NCBI GenBank assembly: GCA_018971775.1
Contig: JAGXAB010000010.1
Coordinates: 1-64,000 of the forward strand
Direction: 5' to 3'
DNA from: Cyanobacteria bacterium REEB67
GTDB lineage: Bacteria; Cyanobacteriota; Vampirovibrionia; Obscuribacterales; Obscuribacteraceae
DNA: 64,000 nucleotides
Under the pieces are notes generated by a model, which was not told the origin of the DNA, did not search any database, and worked only from the letters and a program-made list of their open reading frames with translations. The translations under genes and the position numbers were made by a program. Each line of letters opens with the position of its first letter. Position 1 is the stretch's first letter. This document shows, one piece after another, positions 18,027 through 27,122 of the stretch.

Positions 18027-18147
18027 TTATACTCCTGACTACCGGGCGAAAGGGCTACTAACAACAGTTGTTGTAACAGATTGAGGGCTTCTATAGCTAT
18101 GGGAATTTCGCTGATTTTTCAGTATGAAAACACCCATTTAAAGAAAG

Positions 18148-18175
18148 CAAAAGAAAACCCCGGGTCTCCCCGGGG
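18148..18175 (-). terminator. Rho-independent terminator after hpf
   Basis: Read on the minus strand, a GC hairpin (arms 18175-18169 and 18164-18158, CCCCGGG type, TCTC-complement loop) is followed by TTTTCTTTTGC. It lies about 50 bases after the hpf stop. Confidence 0.85.
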
Positions 18176-18225
18176 CTTGTCAACCAACATCAATGAGGGC
18201 AGGCCTCTTTAGACGAGCCGAGGCA

Positions 18226-18816
18226 CTAGGCTTCCGGCTCGATAAGACCATAATTGCCGTCACGTCTGTGATAGACCGTATTTACCTGATCTGATTCGGA
18301 ATTTATGAACATGAAGAAGTCATGCCCCAGCAGGTCCATGTGCTTACATGCTTCCTCAGCCAACATTGGCTTCAAGGGGAAGCGCTTGGAACGCACGATC
18401 TTGGGCCTGGCTTCCTCAACGGCAACAGTGCCGCTGACTTCGAAGTCCATTTCCAGGTCGTTGCCGGCGCCGGATTCATTGCTGTCGTCCTCACCGCGCA
18501 CTTGAGGCTTGGTACCTTTGGAAAAGTGTCTAGTCTTGTACTTGCGGAGTTGGCGCTCGATTTTGTCAGCGACAAGATCGATGGATGCATACATGTTTTC
18601 CGTGGACTCCTCACCCCTGATCACGTTGCCGTTTACTTTGATTGTTATTTCAGCCTTTTGACTTTTGGCAATTGACGGGTTTTTCGCAACACTCAAGAGC
18701 GCCGTACAATCGAGGCGATGATCAAAGTGTTTTTGAGCTCTCTGCAATTTCTCAATCAAATACTCCTTGAGCGCAGGCGTGAGTTCAATGTTGCGGCCGG
18801 TCACGGTTACTTGCAT
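18226..18816 (-). CDS. hpf: Ribosome hibernation promoting factor, long form
   Basis: Long HPF proteins bind the 30S subunit in slow growth and dimerise ribosomes into inactive 100S particles. The 196-residue product has the N-terminal RaiA/YfiA fold (MQVTVTGRNIELTPALKEYL, about 1-100) rich in basic residues, a variable acidic linker, and the C-terminal dimerisation domain (KPMLAEEACKHMDLLGHDFF, ending HRRDGNYGLIEP). Full length for the long form. GGGAGG precedes the ATG. A strong terminator follows, so it is probably monocistronic. Confidence 0.97.
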   Translation of the reverse strand: MQVTVTGRNIELTPALKEYLIEKLQRAQKHFDHRLDCTALLSVAKNPSIAKSQKAEITIKVNGNVIRGEESTENMYASIDLVADKIERQLRKYKTRHFSKGTKPQVRGEDDSNESGAGNDLEMDFEVSGTVAVEEARPKIVRSKRFPLKPMLAEEACKHMDLLGHDFFMFINSESDQVNTVYHRRDGNYGLIEPEA

Positions 18817-19218
18817 ATAAAACCTCCCGAGACGAAGGGAAAACTCAAATCGTTGTCTTTAACTGATTAGACTCGCAAAGCCAATTACTGTTCCGCATAA
18901 CCTATGAAGCACTTAGCTTCCCGGTTACGCCAAACGGCATTTTTCAAAAATGGCACAGTCGGCGTCCAGACAAATCACTTTTGCCTGCGCGGTATTCAAC
19001 TGCCGTAAAAAATTGCAAAAGAACCTTCAATCAGTATCGGACAAGCCTACATATTTAGTGTTCCGATAATCATCTACCCGCATTTTCAGGCTTAATCACT
19101 ATTGAGAACCACAGTTTGACAAATTTTCCAGATCGCCGTGCCGACAAGGTCGGCTCTGGGCCGTCAAGAAGACAGGCACGGGTCGGAGAAAAGGCTGAAA
19201 ATGCCGGCTCAGCTTGCC
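18817..19218. other. Intergenic region upstream of hpf
   Basis: About 400 bases separate hpf from the end of the secreted TIM-barrel gene, both on the minus strand. I see a small AT inverted repeat (CATTTTTCAAAAATG, 18938-18952) and a weak minus-strand promoter-like pair before hpf (TTGGCT, 17 bases, TAAAGA), but no credible gene, tRNA or strong terminator. The open plus-strand frames that run from here into the next gene look like antisense shadows. Confidence 0.5.
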
Positions 19219-20706
19219 TCAGTGCGAAATCTTCAAGAAGAGGTCAACCGCTTCCAGATAGCTCAAAGCATCCTGACCGTCGGCCTTCTGACCACGAGCA
19301 TCGGAAGCAAATGCCGGTTGAGAAAACAATCGGTCGGAGCGCTCGGGGCGGTTCATCGTCAGATATTCGCCTTCCCCGGAGGTGGCAACGGCAGACGGTT
19401 GCTTCCGTGCACGAAAAGGTTGGCCGGATCTGACGCGCGCCTGCGCCACTTTGGCCAGGGCAATGAAGCGCCGGGCGCTATTGTCGGAGATAGGTTCGCT
19501 AAGTTCTTCGGTCAGAGACCATTCGGGAAATTCGGAGGCAATCTGGTCGATTACACCGATGCGCTTGAAGTAGTTGTAATCAACCTGGGCGTCTTGATGC
19601 CAGGGCAATTTGAGGCCAAGGGAAACAAGACGGAGGAAGTCCCCGCGGCCGATCGCGTTAGCCGGGTCGGCGTTGCGGGGCGATGAGATGACGTTGGCCT
19701 TGAGCAGATTGGAGAAGGCGAGGAAGCGCTCGGAGGAATTGGCCGGAATATAATCAGCGTAATGGGAGAGGGCGACATATTGCTCATCAGTGGTGCGCTG
19801 ATTGGGATAGAGACTGGCGCTGTGGGCGCCGGAATTGCGGCAGGCCCGTAAAAATTCACCGATTTCAGAGCTGTGGGTACCCATGCCGTCACCAATGACG
19901 TGCACAGCCACGTCCGGTCGACCGGTGAGCTCACGCACGCGCTCTACCGTCCGCTTCGTATAAGTGTAGGCGTCGATTGTCTGCAAACGACCATTCCAAT
20001 AGGCCATCGGCGCAATCACGTCGTAGAGCTTATCGATCAATTTCCAGGGAGTCTGGGCCACGGCCGGTGCCTTGTTTAGAGGACTGTAGACGCAGGCGAT
20101 CAACTGATAATCAGGCCCGAGGGCGCTGCGCAGACGCCTGGTAAAGGCTTCGACCAGGGGTGGATTGAGGTTTTTTTCCAGATCCGGAGCGATGGCATCG
20201 ATGCGATCTCCGAGTGGCGAGCGAAAATTAGCCGCGGCAATGAGGCGATCAGCGTCGGCGGTAGGATTGCCGAGCTCGGCAAAGGACCAGGCAACCACCC
20301 GGATTTTGTACTTATGACAGGCGTCGATCAACTGGCCCAGTTCGGCTGGATGAGCGATCGCTTCAGTATTAGAACGCGAAGTCTGAGCAAAAAGATTGCG
20401 AATACCAGAAGCATAAAGCTTTTGCGCATAAGCTTCGAAATCCTGGGAGGGATAATTCCACATATTTATCCAGACACCCGGACCTTCGGCCAGGCCACGG
20501 CGTGACTCGCTGCGATTGATACCGACATTACTGGAACTACCGGCGGCGCCACTAACTTGCCCGGGTTGCAGCTGGACAGTGGCACCCGTGGTACCAGACG
20601 GCCCGGCCGCCAGACTGCCCTGACTATTGAAGCAGACAGAGAAAGCCACTACAGAAGAGAGGTAAGCAGCAGATTTGGTTAGGGACCGGAGGAAGTTGAT
20701 TTGCAT
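19219..20706 (-). CDS. Secreted TIM-barrel glycoside-hydrolase-like protein
   Basis: The 495-residue product has a signal peptide (about 1-34), a Gly/Ser/Gln linker and a barrel-like domain (about 75-320). That domain has features of putative glycosidase families: VWINMWNYPSQDFEAYAQKL, HKYKIRVVAWSFAELG, YDVIAPMAYWNGR and HVIGDGMGTHSSEIG, with acidic residues near strand ends. The ~150-residue C-terminal part (AIGRGDFLRLVSLGLKLPW and a later matching half) weakly resembles S-layer-homology repeats, which could tether the protein to the wall. The substrate is unknown. Start is ATG 20706, about 38 bases downstream of a TATAAT. Confidence 0.65.
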   Translation of the reverse strand: MQINFLRSLTKSAAYLSSVVAFSVCFNSQGSLAAGPSGTTGATVQLQPGQVSGAAGSSSNVGINRSESRRGLAEGPGVWINMWNYPSQDFEAYAQKLYASGIRNLFAQTSRSNTEAIAHPAELGQLIDACHKYKIRVVAWSFAELGNPTADADRLIAAANFRSPLGDRIDAIAPDLEKNLNPPLVEAFTRRLRSALGPDYQLIACVYSPLNKAPAVAQTPWKLIDKLYDVIAPMAYWNGRLQTIDAYTYTKRTVERVRELTGRPDVAVHVIGDGMGTHSSEIGEFLRACRNSGAHSASLYPNQRTTDEQYVALSHYADYIPANSSERFLAFSNLLKANVISSPRNADPANAIGRGDFLRLVSLGLKLPWHQDAQVDYNYFKRIGVIDQIASEFPEWSLTEELSEPISDNSARRFIALAKVAQARVRSGQPFRARKQPSAVATSGEGEYLTMNRPERSDRLFSQPAFASDARGQKADGQDALSYLEAVDLFLKISH

Positions 20707-21064
20707 GGGATACCCTTCGCTACGTGAGTCAAATCGATAATGAATTATAGCGGTGGTGCCACCACCAGAGTCGATATTCTAATCTAGTAATTTTGGCCTG
20801 AAATCCCGATTTGTGGCCTTTTGCCGTCGCAGAGGAGGCGGGAGCTCAAGCTAGCGGCCTTAAATCTGAATCTTTTGAGTATATATATTCCCTTTTTACC
20901 AGCCGCTTTATCAGACAGCATGGCAAAAGTGATGAATCGTGCCAATATTGGGCATATTTGTCGGTGCTATGCTAGGACTCAGTGATTCGACAGACAAAAG
21001 CCCCGAGCCAACCGACACCGGCGTCCCTACAGCGAAAATATTCAGTCAAGGATAATCAGGCGCT
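20707..21064. other. Divergent intergenic region
   Basis: About 360 bases separate the secreted TIM-barrel gene (minus) from the membrane protein gene (plus). It holds the minus-strand promoter and palindrome annotated at 20744-20766 and an AT-rich patch near 20880-20895 (AGTATATATATTCCC). No ORF longer than about 20 codons looks real. Confidence 0.5.
20744..20766 (-). promoter_or_regulatory. TATAAT -10 box with adjacent palindrome
   Basis: On the minus strand a perfect TATAAT (20749-20744) lies 38 bases before the ATG at 20706. Immediately upstream is the inverted repeat GGTGGT-GCC-ACCACC (20752-20766), which occupies the expected -10/-35 spacer. No good -35 box is seen. This arrangement suits an operator bound by a dimeric regulator, as inferred from position only. 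Confidence 0.45.
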
Positions 21065-21652
21065 ATGAATAAGAAGGAAGAAGAAATCCAGCGCAAGCTA
21101 ATGGAGCTGGAGACGAGCGTATTGAAGGAGCAAACCGACCTGACGACGACAGCGGGCCACGCCACATCAACCAATATGTATACCACTAGCGGTGGCAGCA
21201 CCGGACGTACGCCAACGGTCAATTCTAATAATGCGCCGGACGGTATTCCCCGCTCCGACGGCGCTTTTATCGGCGGCCTGGCCCTGGTCTTCCTGGGTCT
21301 GGTCATGGTCTTCCAGCATGTCAAAGTGAGCAGCGGCCTGTTGGCCATGCTCGGCATGGGCTCCGGCGGCTTTGCCCTGCTTTTCCTGCCTTTGATGATC
21401 GGCATCGGCATGATGTTCTACAACCCCAAAAGCAAATGGGGCTGGGTGATGACCTCGCTTTCCTGCGTCTTCCTCATTCTTTCCTTCCTGGCCACATTGA
21501 GCGTTGTATTTCCACCGTTGACCATGCTGCAGATGATCATGATGTTCTTGCCTTTCGCCATCGGGGGCGCCCTCCTTGTTAAGGGCCTGGGCGGAGCCAA
21601 GGGTGTCGAACAGGCCGTCAAATCGCAACTAATCAAAAAACAACAGGGTTAG
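21065..21652 (+). CDS. Integral membrane protein of unknown function
   Basis: The 195-residue protein begins with a charged N-terminal segment likely to form a short coil (MNKKEEEIQRKLMELE), then a Thr/Ser/Gly linker, then four hydrophobic helices between about residues 62 and 178 (for example GGLALVFLGLVMVF and FALLFLPLMIGIGMMF). A short basic tail follows. No family signature is recognised. It is followed by a hairpin that overlaps the start of thpR. Confidence 0.75.
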   Translation: MNKKEEEIQRKLMELETSVLKEQTDLTTTAGHATSTNMYTTSGGSTGRTPTVNSNNAPDGIPRSDGAFIGGLALVFLGLVMVFQHVKVSSGLLAMLGMGSGGFALLFLPLMIGIGMMFYNPKSKWGWVMTSLSCVFLILSFLATLSVVFPPLTMLQMIMMFLPFAIGGALLVKGLGGAKGVEQAVKSQLIKKQQG

Positions 21653-21710
21653 TCTGTAATCAGCGCTGGTAGTTAGTTGGTTAGTTCGTAGTCAAAGAGA
21701 AAATAGAAAC

Positions 21711-21760
21711 AAAAAAGGAGCCGACGGCAGCATGGTGAGATTGTTCGTCGGCTCTTTTTT
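21711..21760 (+). terminator. Terminator-like hairpin enclosing the thpR start codon
   Basis: A-tract plus GC arm at 21711-21726 pairs with 21746-21760 (CGTCGGCTCTTTTTT) over 15 base pairs with one bulged G. The 3' side is a GC stem followed by T6, as in an intrinsic terminator. The 19-base loop (21727-21745) contains the thpR ATG (21732), and the 5' arm contains its AAGGAG ribosome site. It may terminate the upstream gene, shield thpR translation, or both. Confidence 0.7.
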
Positions 21761-22502
21761 AGGTGATCAAGAAGCAGCACGCCTTGGTCACTTTGCCGAA
21801 GCCTGGCTGCCGGGACTGAAAAAACAGCTGCCAGCAGGCCACAACGCCCGCTTCATTGCACCGGCAAAATTGCACATGACCTGGCTGTTCCTGGGCGAGG
21901 TCGAGGAAGACCACGTCGAGGCGGTAAAAAGCTGGCTGGCCACGGCGGTGCAGAAACTTCAAGAAACGGCAGGGTCGCATTTCAGAGAAGAAAACAGCGG
22001 AGAACTGGAATCTGCTAAGCTCGACGAAGGTCGTCTGGATATCGAAGTGTCTTACGATAACCTGGAAGGCTGGCCAGGCAAAGACAAAGCCAGAGTAATC
22101 GTGGCGACACCGTCGGCAGTGCCACCCTTATTTGCCAAACTTGGCAATGAACTGCGACAAGAATTCGAAGCCTGGATCAAAGATGCTGGTCCCGGCGGCG
22201 GAGCAGGCCTGTTCAACTTCGACAAAAATGAACCGCGCTACGTCGAGTTTCGCCCACATCTAACGATAATGCGCTTGAACCCGGCAATCGACCTGAGCAG
22301 CAGTGCCGTTCTCTCTTTACTCCAACAGCTTTTGCCCGTTCAACACCACATTGAAGAGATGCATCTTGTCAGAAGTCAAAATGACGGCGGCGGCAAGAAG
22401 GCAGGCGGAAATAGCAGAAACAGCGCCAGCAGCGACAAGAAAAGCGGCGGCCACATCAACGGACGGCGCCAGGACTACGAGATCATAGCCAGCCCCTGGT
22501 GA
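21732..22502 (+). CDS. thpR: RNA 2',3'-cyclic phosphodiesterase (2H family)
   Basis: 2H phosphoesterases of the LigT/ThpR type open 2',3'-cyclic phosphates on RNA. The two catalytic H-x-T/S motifs are present as HMT (H48) and HLT (H176), and the N-terminus (MVRLFVGSF) matches the family. At 256 residues it is longer than the usual ~180-190: there are insertions around 85-115 and a polar Gly/Lys/Ser-rich stretch near 215-245. Ribosome site AAGGAG and ATG are buried in the hairpin at 21711-21760. The GTG of the next gene follows its stop by about 40 bases. Confidence 0.85.
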   Translation: MVRLFVGSFLGDQEAARLGHFAEAWLPGLKKQLPAGHNARFIAPAKLHMTWLFLGEVEEDHVEAVKSWLATAVQKLQETAGSHFREENSGELESAKLDEGRLDIEVSYDNLEGWPGKDKARVIVATPSAVPPLFAKLGNELRQEFEAWIKDAGPGGGAGLFNFDKNEPRYVEFRPHLTIMRLNPAIDLSSSAVLSLLQQLLPVQHHIEEMHLVRSQNDGGGKKAGGNSRNSASSDKKSGGHINGRRQDYEIIASPW

Positions 22503-22545
22503 TTGACATCCAGGACAAGACAGCAACCACGGTGGAGAAGCAACA

Positions 22546-24153
22546 GTGATTGGCATATGTTTTCGATCACAGTTGGGTCGCATTGTCTTGAGCCTGTGCC
22601 TGTCACTGGTATTCTTCAACGAACCCGGACCATCATACGCACTTTCTCTAAACGACGTTCTAAGCGCCAGCGAAGCAATCAATATAAAAATCAGTCTTGG
22701 TGATTACGCCGAAGCAGAAAGCGACACCCTCGCGGCTCTGACCAGATGTGAGCATAATTTGCATGATGCACCAACAAGCTTACTAGATAAAAAGCGCCAG
22801 GCAAATCTATTAAACCGGCTTGGCTACATCCAGCGCTTGAAAGCAAGATACCAGGACGCTGAAAGCACTATTCAAAAGGCCTTAGACTGTTGCGACGCCT
22901 ACCTGGCAGAATCACCGAACGACACTTTTTTCCTCTGGCAAAAATCTCGATGTATAGCCAATTTAGGAAATTTCTATGTGAACCTTTCTCAGAAAAGCAA
23001 AGCAAATGATTGTTTTCTAGAGGAATTGGCACTGGTCGACCGGGCCCTCAAAGCTTCGCCTGACGACAGCGACCTGAAATTCAGCCGCGGCATGGCGCTA
23101 ATGGACTGCGCCCTAGACAAAAAATTGCTTTCCGATACTCCAGGGGCCTGGGCAGACTATGCAATGGCGCTTTCAGAATTTAAAGGGTTGAAGGAACAGC
23201 TATTGCCGAGCGGAAACGTCCCCTTTCAGCAAGCATATACCTATTACAAGCTGGCGCTGGCGGATTGGGAAATGGGCAAAACAAAATCGGCTCAAAATGA
23301 CACTGCTAAAGCACTACAGCTTGCAAGGCGTGCAATCGCGGCTGAGCCGAAACAATTAGAAGGCCGACAAATAAGCCTGAGACTCGAAACTCTTTTAATC
23401 TCTGACAAACTGAGCCAAAACAAGACAAAAGCGGCGGCAAGGTTGTTAAAAACGGCTCAAAGTGAATGCAAACAATTACTCGCGCTCGCCCCGCATAATC
23501 CTGATAGCTTGCGCGATAAAGTAGATTTGCTTGGAGAAGCCAGAAAGTTTTCCCAGAGAGACGGGGATGACCAACTAGCGCTGAGCTATTGCGAACAGCA
23601 AGCAAAAATACTGGAAACGCTGCTATCGGAGAGTCCGGATGATTTGACCACCATCTCCAGGCAGAGTTCGGTGTATGCAAGCATGGCCAAACTTCAGGCA
23701 AAACTGTCCGGACAAGCGGCGGCAAGCGCCTCATATCAAAAAGCATTATCTTCAATTGAGCACCAACAGAAAATCGCCGGGCTAGATTGGCCTCCGTACG
23801 CACGGAGAGGTATGGTTCTGGGAGATTTAGCCCATTTACAAAGCGTAAATCCAGCAGGAATGTTAAACCCGGATATGGTGATTAAAACCTTCAACGAATC
23901 AATAATTGCCTACGATCAAGCGATAAGAATTGCTCCAAACGAGCAGCTCATTTACGTTTCGAAAGTTCTGACCCTGATCGATTTGGCTCGTTATGAGTAC
24001 AAAAACTTACATTACAGCGAAGCAAAAAAAGCAGTTGAAGATTGCTTAAAATGCATACATCAAGTAAACAGCACTAAAAATGCTTTCAACGGTAAGCTCG
24101 AAAATATAAGAATCTCTGCCGAAAAAATAGCCGAAAGCCTTAAGGGCAAGTAG
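22546..24153 (+). CDS. Secreted TPR-like protein
   Basis: The 535-residue product has a signal peptide (GRIVLSLCLSLVFFNEPGPSYA) and then helical repeats of TPR character through most of its length (for example LLNRLGYIQRLKARYQDAES and SRCIANLGNFYVNLSQKSKA). Some repeats are degenerate. Start is GTG 22546 with GGAG eight bases upstream. The reading frame is visibly more AT-rich than mnmA or mfd, as in the TonB-C paralogues. Function unknown. Confidence 0.75.
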   Translation: MIGICFRSQLGRIVLSLCLSLVFFNEPGPSYALSLNDVLSASEAINIKISLGDYAEAESDTLAALTRCEHNLHDAPTSLLDKKRQANLLNRLGYIQRLKARYQDAESTIQKALDCCDAYLAESPNDTFFLWQKSRCIANLGNFYVNLSQKSKANDCFLEELALVDRALKASPDDSDLKFSRGMALMDCALDKKLLSDTPGAWADYAMALSEFKGLKEQLLPSGNVPFQQAYTYYKLALADWEMGKTKSAQNDTAKALQLARRAIAAEPKQLEGRQISLRLETLLISDKLSQNKTKAAARLLKTAQSECKQLLALAPHNPDSLRDKVDLLGEARKFSQRDGDDQLALSYCEQQAKILETLLSESPDDLTTISRQSSVYASMAKLQAKLSGQAAASASYQKALSSIEHQQKIAGLDWPPYARRGMVLGDLAHLQSVNPAGMLNPDMVIKTFNESIIAYDQAIRIAPNEQLIYVSKVLTLIDLARYEYKNLHYSEAKKAVEDCLKCIHQVNSTKNAFNGKLENIRISAEKIAESLKGK

Positions 24154-24178
24154 TGATTTTTTGAATCGATAAGATCGA

Positions 24179-25729
24179 CTATTTCTCAGCGCCGGGTTCA
24201 AATTTTGGATCGGCGGACGGATCCATAGGCTCGAAATTTGGATCAGAGTGCTGTTTTTCATTTCTGGCAGCGTCCGAACTCTGATCATCAGGAGTCGCTT
24301 TGACTGGAGCTTTGACCGGCGCTTTCGGCGGGTAAGCTTCCCCTCTAGGCGGATAAACTTTCATTTTGGTCGGCGCCATATTACTGGCGTCAATGTCAGC
24401 TTCGGAAGCCTCAGGCACGGGGGATTCGATCACCGGAGCGGCTGGCGGTTTGGTCTCACGACGGGCGCCGGGCGCTGGAGCCGGAACTTGAGCTGGAGCC
24501 GAACCCGGCACAGGCCAGCCGTTTTCCTGGGCGTCATAGGTGGACGGAGTAGCGACTTGATTAGCTTTTACGCCCAGCGATTCGCGCACTTCTTCAGGCA
24601 TGGTGCGAATGTCGGTTGTATTTTCGCCTTCGGGCACGACCGGTCGCTCAGCAGGGGGAGTGAGATCCGGTCTGGAATTTTTGCCAAGCTCTTTGTGAGG
24701 CTTGAGGTAAGTATTAGCTTTGGGCTCGGGCTCGCGCTGCCAGCGCTGAGCATCACTGGCGGTGCGCGAATTGCGATAGGCAATCGCCTGGTTGTGGAAG
24801 GTGTTCACCTGGGCCAGGAAGCCGTCCCAATCGAAATGCACCGGATCGGTGTGATCGCCTTGCTGAGCATAGCGATGAGTGATGATGTTGCCTTCGTCGA
24901 TGTTGTAGCGATGCTTGAGATAGCCTACCAGCTTAATTACGGAGTCACGCATGACCTGGGGATAGTCCTGGGAACCGGTATGATTCATCTCGATACCGAT
25001 ACTATTATCGTTGTTGATACCAGGCAAAGTCTTGAAGATATTGACGTGGACGGTAGCGAGATCCGGATCGACAGCCTGGTAGATGGTGCCGTCACGCTCG
25101 ACTACATACTGAGCGCCGGGATGTCTCATGCCCATCGAGGTCCAGCTCTCAATCACACGCACCGCCGAAATCGGTACGCCTGTTTCGGTAGAGTGCATGA
25201 CGATGTATTTGATTGGCTCACGGCGCCAGAAGATACCGCCGTGCAAAGGATGATAATGGACGACACCGGCGCGGACCAGGGTGCGAGCCGGGTAACTATC
25301 GGCGGTACCACGCTCAAAAGCGCGAGCCACTGAAGCGGCGCTCTCGGGAGAAAGTGGCGAACTATCGAAGGGCGGCGGCGACTTCATGAAAAGACCGAGA
25401 GGATAAGCATATCTGGTCCTGGGCGCCTGATGGGCGACTTCATGACGTTTATGGTGGCGCCCGTGGTGAGCGACCTCATGACCTTTATGATGGCGACCGC
25501 TACTTGCGATCGGCGCAGCACTGTGTCCGTGACGGGAAGATCTGGAGCTTGAGCCGTGGGCTGAGCTATGAGAACCACCATGAGAGACAACGTGACTACT
25601 TGTCGAGTGCTTGTGCCTGGCCCAGGCACTATCCAGGCCGCCAAGGACAAAAGTAAGCGCCAGAGCCAAAACCGGAGCAACGGAAAAATTTGGAAGCTTG
25701 GACAAGTAGTAAAACTCCGGGCGCGACAA
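24179..25729 (-). CDS. N-acetylmuramoyl-L-alanine amidase with His-rich and Pro-rich regions
   Basis: The central domain (about residues 170-310) is an Amidase_2/PGRP-type zinc amidase that cuts the bond between MurNAc and the stem peptide. Seen motifs are YIVMHSTETG with the first zinc His, GAQYVVERDGTIYQ, SIGIEMNHTG and GDHTDPVHFDW with the distal ligands. A signal peptide precedes a His/Ser/Gly-rich segment (about 37-95) with many HH, HK and RHH runs, which may bind metal. The C-terminal ~200 residues are Pro/Ala/Glu-rich and disordered-looking. Start is TTG 25729 or TTG 25705; the latter has GGAG nine bases upstream. Confidence 0.88.
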   Translation of the reverse strand: MSRPEFYYLSKLPNFSVAPVLALALTFVLGGLDSAWARHKHSTSSHVVSHGGSHSSAHGSSSRSSRHGHSAAPIASSGRHHKGHEVAHHGRHHKRHEVAHQAPRTRYAYPLGLFMKSPPPFDSSPLSPESAASVARAFERGTADSYPARTLVRAGVVHYHPLHGGIFWRREPIKYIVMHSTETGVPISAVRVIESWTSMGMRHPGAQYVVERDGTIYQAVDPDLATVHVNIFKTLPGINNDNSIGIEMNHTGSQDYPQVMRDSVIKLVGYLKHRYNIDEGNIITHRYAQQGDHTDPVHFDWDGFLAQVNTFHNQAIAYRNSRTASDAQRWQREPEPKANTYLKPHKELGKNSRPDLTPPAERPVVPEGENTTDIRTMPEEVRESLGVKANQVATPSTYDAQENGWPVPGSAPAQVPAPAPGARRETKPPAAPVIESPVPEASEADIDASNMAPTKMKVYPPRGEAYPPKAPVKAPVKATPDDQSSDAARNEKQHSDPNFEPMDPSADPKFEPGAEK

Positions 25730-25821
25730 AGAGGAACCTTAAGAATTATAGAAGAAGAATTTGCCCGAAGCAACGGGACATCTCACTTCCAGCGCTTAAA
25801 CGATCCAATTAATCAAACGAA

Positions 25822-27012
25822 TCAGTCGATCCAGCCGCCGCCCAGAATATACTGATCGCCTTCATCATATATACCGAGCACCTGGCCGGGGGTGATTGCC
25901 GGTTGAGCGTCGTCGAAGAGGACCTGTATTTTATTGTCGGCCAATGGTGTAATCAGAGCTGGAGCCGCCTGACTATTATAACGAATCTTGGCCAGACCAC
26001 GGAATGGTTCTACCGGTGGTGACTCTAATATCCAGTTGGCAAAGGAAGCAGTCAGCTCGCGGCGCAAAAGTGCTTCCTTCGGTCCGACATAGACTACACG
26101 CAAGTCCGGATCGACTGAAGTCACATAGAGCGGCTCTGGATAAGCGATACCGATGCCTTTGCGCTGACCGATAGTGTAATTGAAAGTGCCCTGATGCTCG
26201 CCGAGCAATTCACCGGTGACGGTGTGAATAATCGGTCCCGGCTCGACCGAGAGAAAATTGCTCAAGTATTGCTGGGTCGTCGTGCCCCGGGGAATAAAGC
26301 AAAGATCCTGACTGTCGGGGCGATTGGCGGTGACGAGATCGCCTCCGAGGGCGATCTCTCTGATTTCTTCTTTGCTGGCGAATTCACCAAGAGGCAAGAG
26401 CGTCGACTTGACCTGCTCCATGGTCAAACCCCAGAGTACATAAGACTGGTCCTTTTTAGGATCTTTTGCTTTGGCCAGGCGCGTGCCTTGCTCGGTCTCC
26501 ACCACTCTTGCATAATGTCCGGTGGCGATATATTGAGCATTCAAGATTTTCTTACCATAGCGCAGCAATGCCCCCCATTTGACGAGGGTATTGCAAAGAC
26601 TGCAGGGTAAGGGCGTTTTGGCCCGGGCATAAGACTCGTGGAACTGATCGATGATTTCGGTCTTGAACATCTCGCGCAAATCGACGGCGTGATGCTCGAT
26701 GCCGAGTTGCTCGCAAACGCGAGCAGCGTCAATCATGCCGGTATCGCAACAACGGCTGCCGGATTTGATCAACCAGCCGGTCACACCGATGACATCATAT
26801 CCGGCCTTTTGCATGAGCAATGCAGTAGCACTGGAATCGACACCACCGCTCATCAACACGGCTACGCGTATTTTGTTCGCCGGCACGGCTGAGACGGTAC
26901 GGGCGGATGCAACCCGACAGACTGCCTCGATGGCGGCGGCATCGGGCATGGGCATTTCGTTGACGCCCTGGTCCAGTTTGCTTGCGGTTTGATCGGTCTT
27001 TACAGTCTGCAT
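25822..27012 (-). CDS. mnmA: tRNA-specific 2-thiouridylase
   Basis: MnmA adenylates and thiolates U34 of Lys, Glu and Gln tRNAs. The 396-residue product shows the PP-loop SGGVDSS (about 55-61), the catalytic cysteine in PLPCSLCN, the second cysteine in SQDLCFIPRG, and the C-terminal barrel (TIGQRKGIGIAYPEPLYV). ATG 27012 is chosen over an upstream TTG (27063) because a good promoter overlaps the latter. The N-terminal ~48 residues before the PP-loop are longer than usual. Transcription is probably from its own promoter at 27049-27076. Confidence 0.96.
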   Translation of the reverse strand: MQTVKTDQTASKLDQGVNEMPMPDAAAIEAVCRVASARTVSAVPANKIRVAVLMSGGVDSSATALLMQKAGYDVIGVTGWLIKSGSRCCDTGMIDAARVCEQLGIEHHAVDLREMFKTEIIDQFHESYARAKTPLPCSLCNTLVKWGALLRYGKKILNAQYIATGHYARVVETEQGTRLAKAKDPKKDQSYVLWGLTMEQVKSTLLPLGEFASKEEIREIALGGDLVTANRPDSQDLCFIPRGTTTQQYLSNFLSVEPGPIIHTVTGELLGEHQGTFNYTIGQRKGIGIAYPEPLYVTSVDPDLRVVYVGPKEALLRRELTASFANWILESPPVEPFRGLAKIRYNSQAAPALITPLADNKIQVLFDDAQPAITPGQVLGIYDEGDQYILGGGWID

Positions 27013-27048
27013 GGTGTTCTCTGCGCTCGGGCCATAAGCAATGATTTT

Positions 27049-27076
27049 ACTATAAGTAGGCAATATACATTGACAA
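27049..27076 (-). promoter_or_regulatory. Sigma-70-type promoter for mnmA
   Basis: On the minus strand TTGTCA (27076-27071) and TATAGT (27054-27049) are separated by 16 bases. Transcription would start near 27042, giving a leader of about 30 bases before ATG 27012. Confidence 0.65.
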
Positions 27077-27122
27077 CTGAGCTACAAATCGACATTTTCC
27101 GCAAAGCTTGATTACCTGAAAA

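Noticed and set aside
19138..19686. 182-codon plus-strand frame between hpf and the TIM-barrel gene
   Set aside because: Most of it is antisense to the TIM-barrel gene, and the intergenic part lacks a ribosome site and a recognisable domain.
24248..25333. 361-codon plus-strand frame opposite the amidase gene
   Set aside because: Antisense to conserved amidase motifs and composed of Arg/Gly/Ser-biased shadow sequence.
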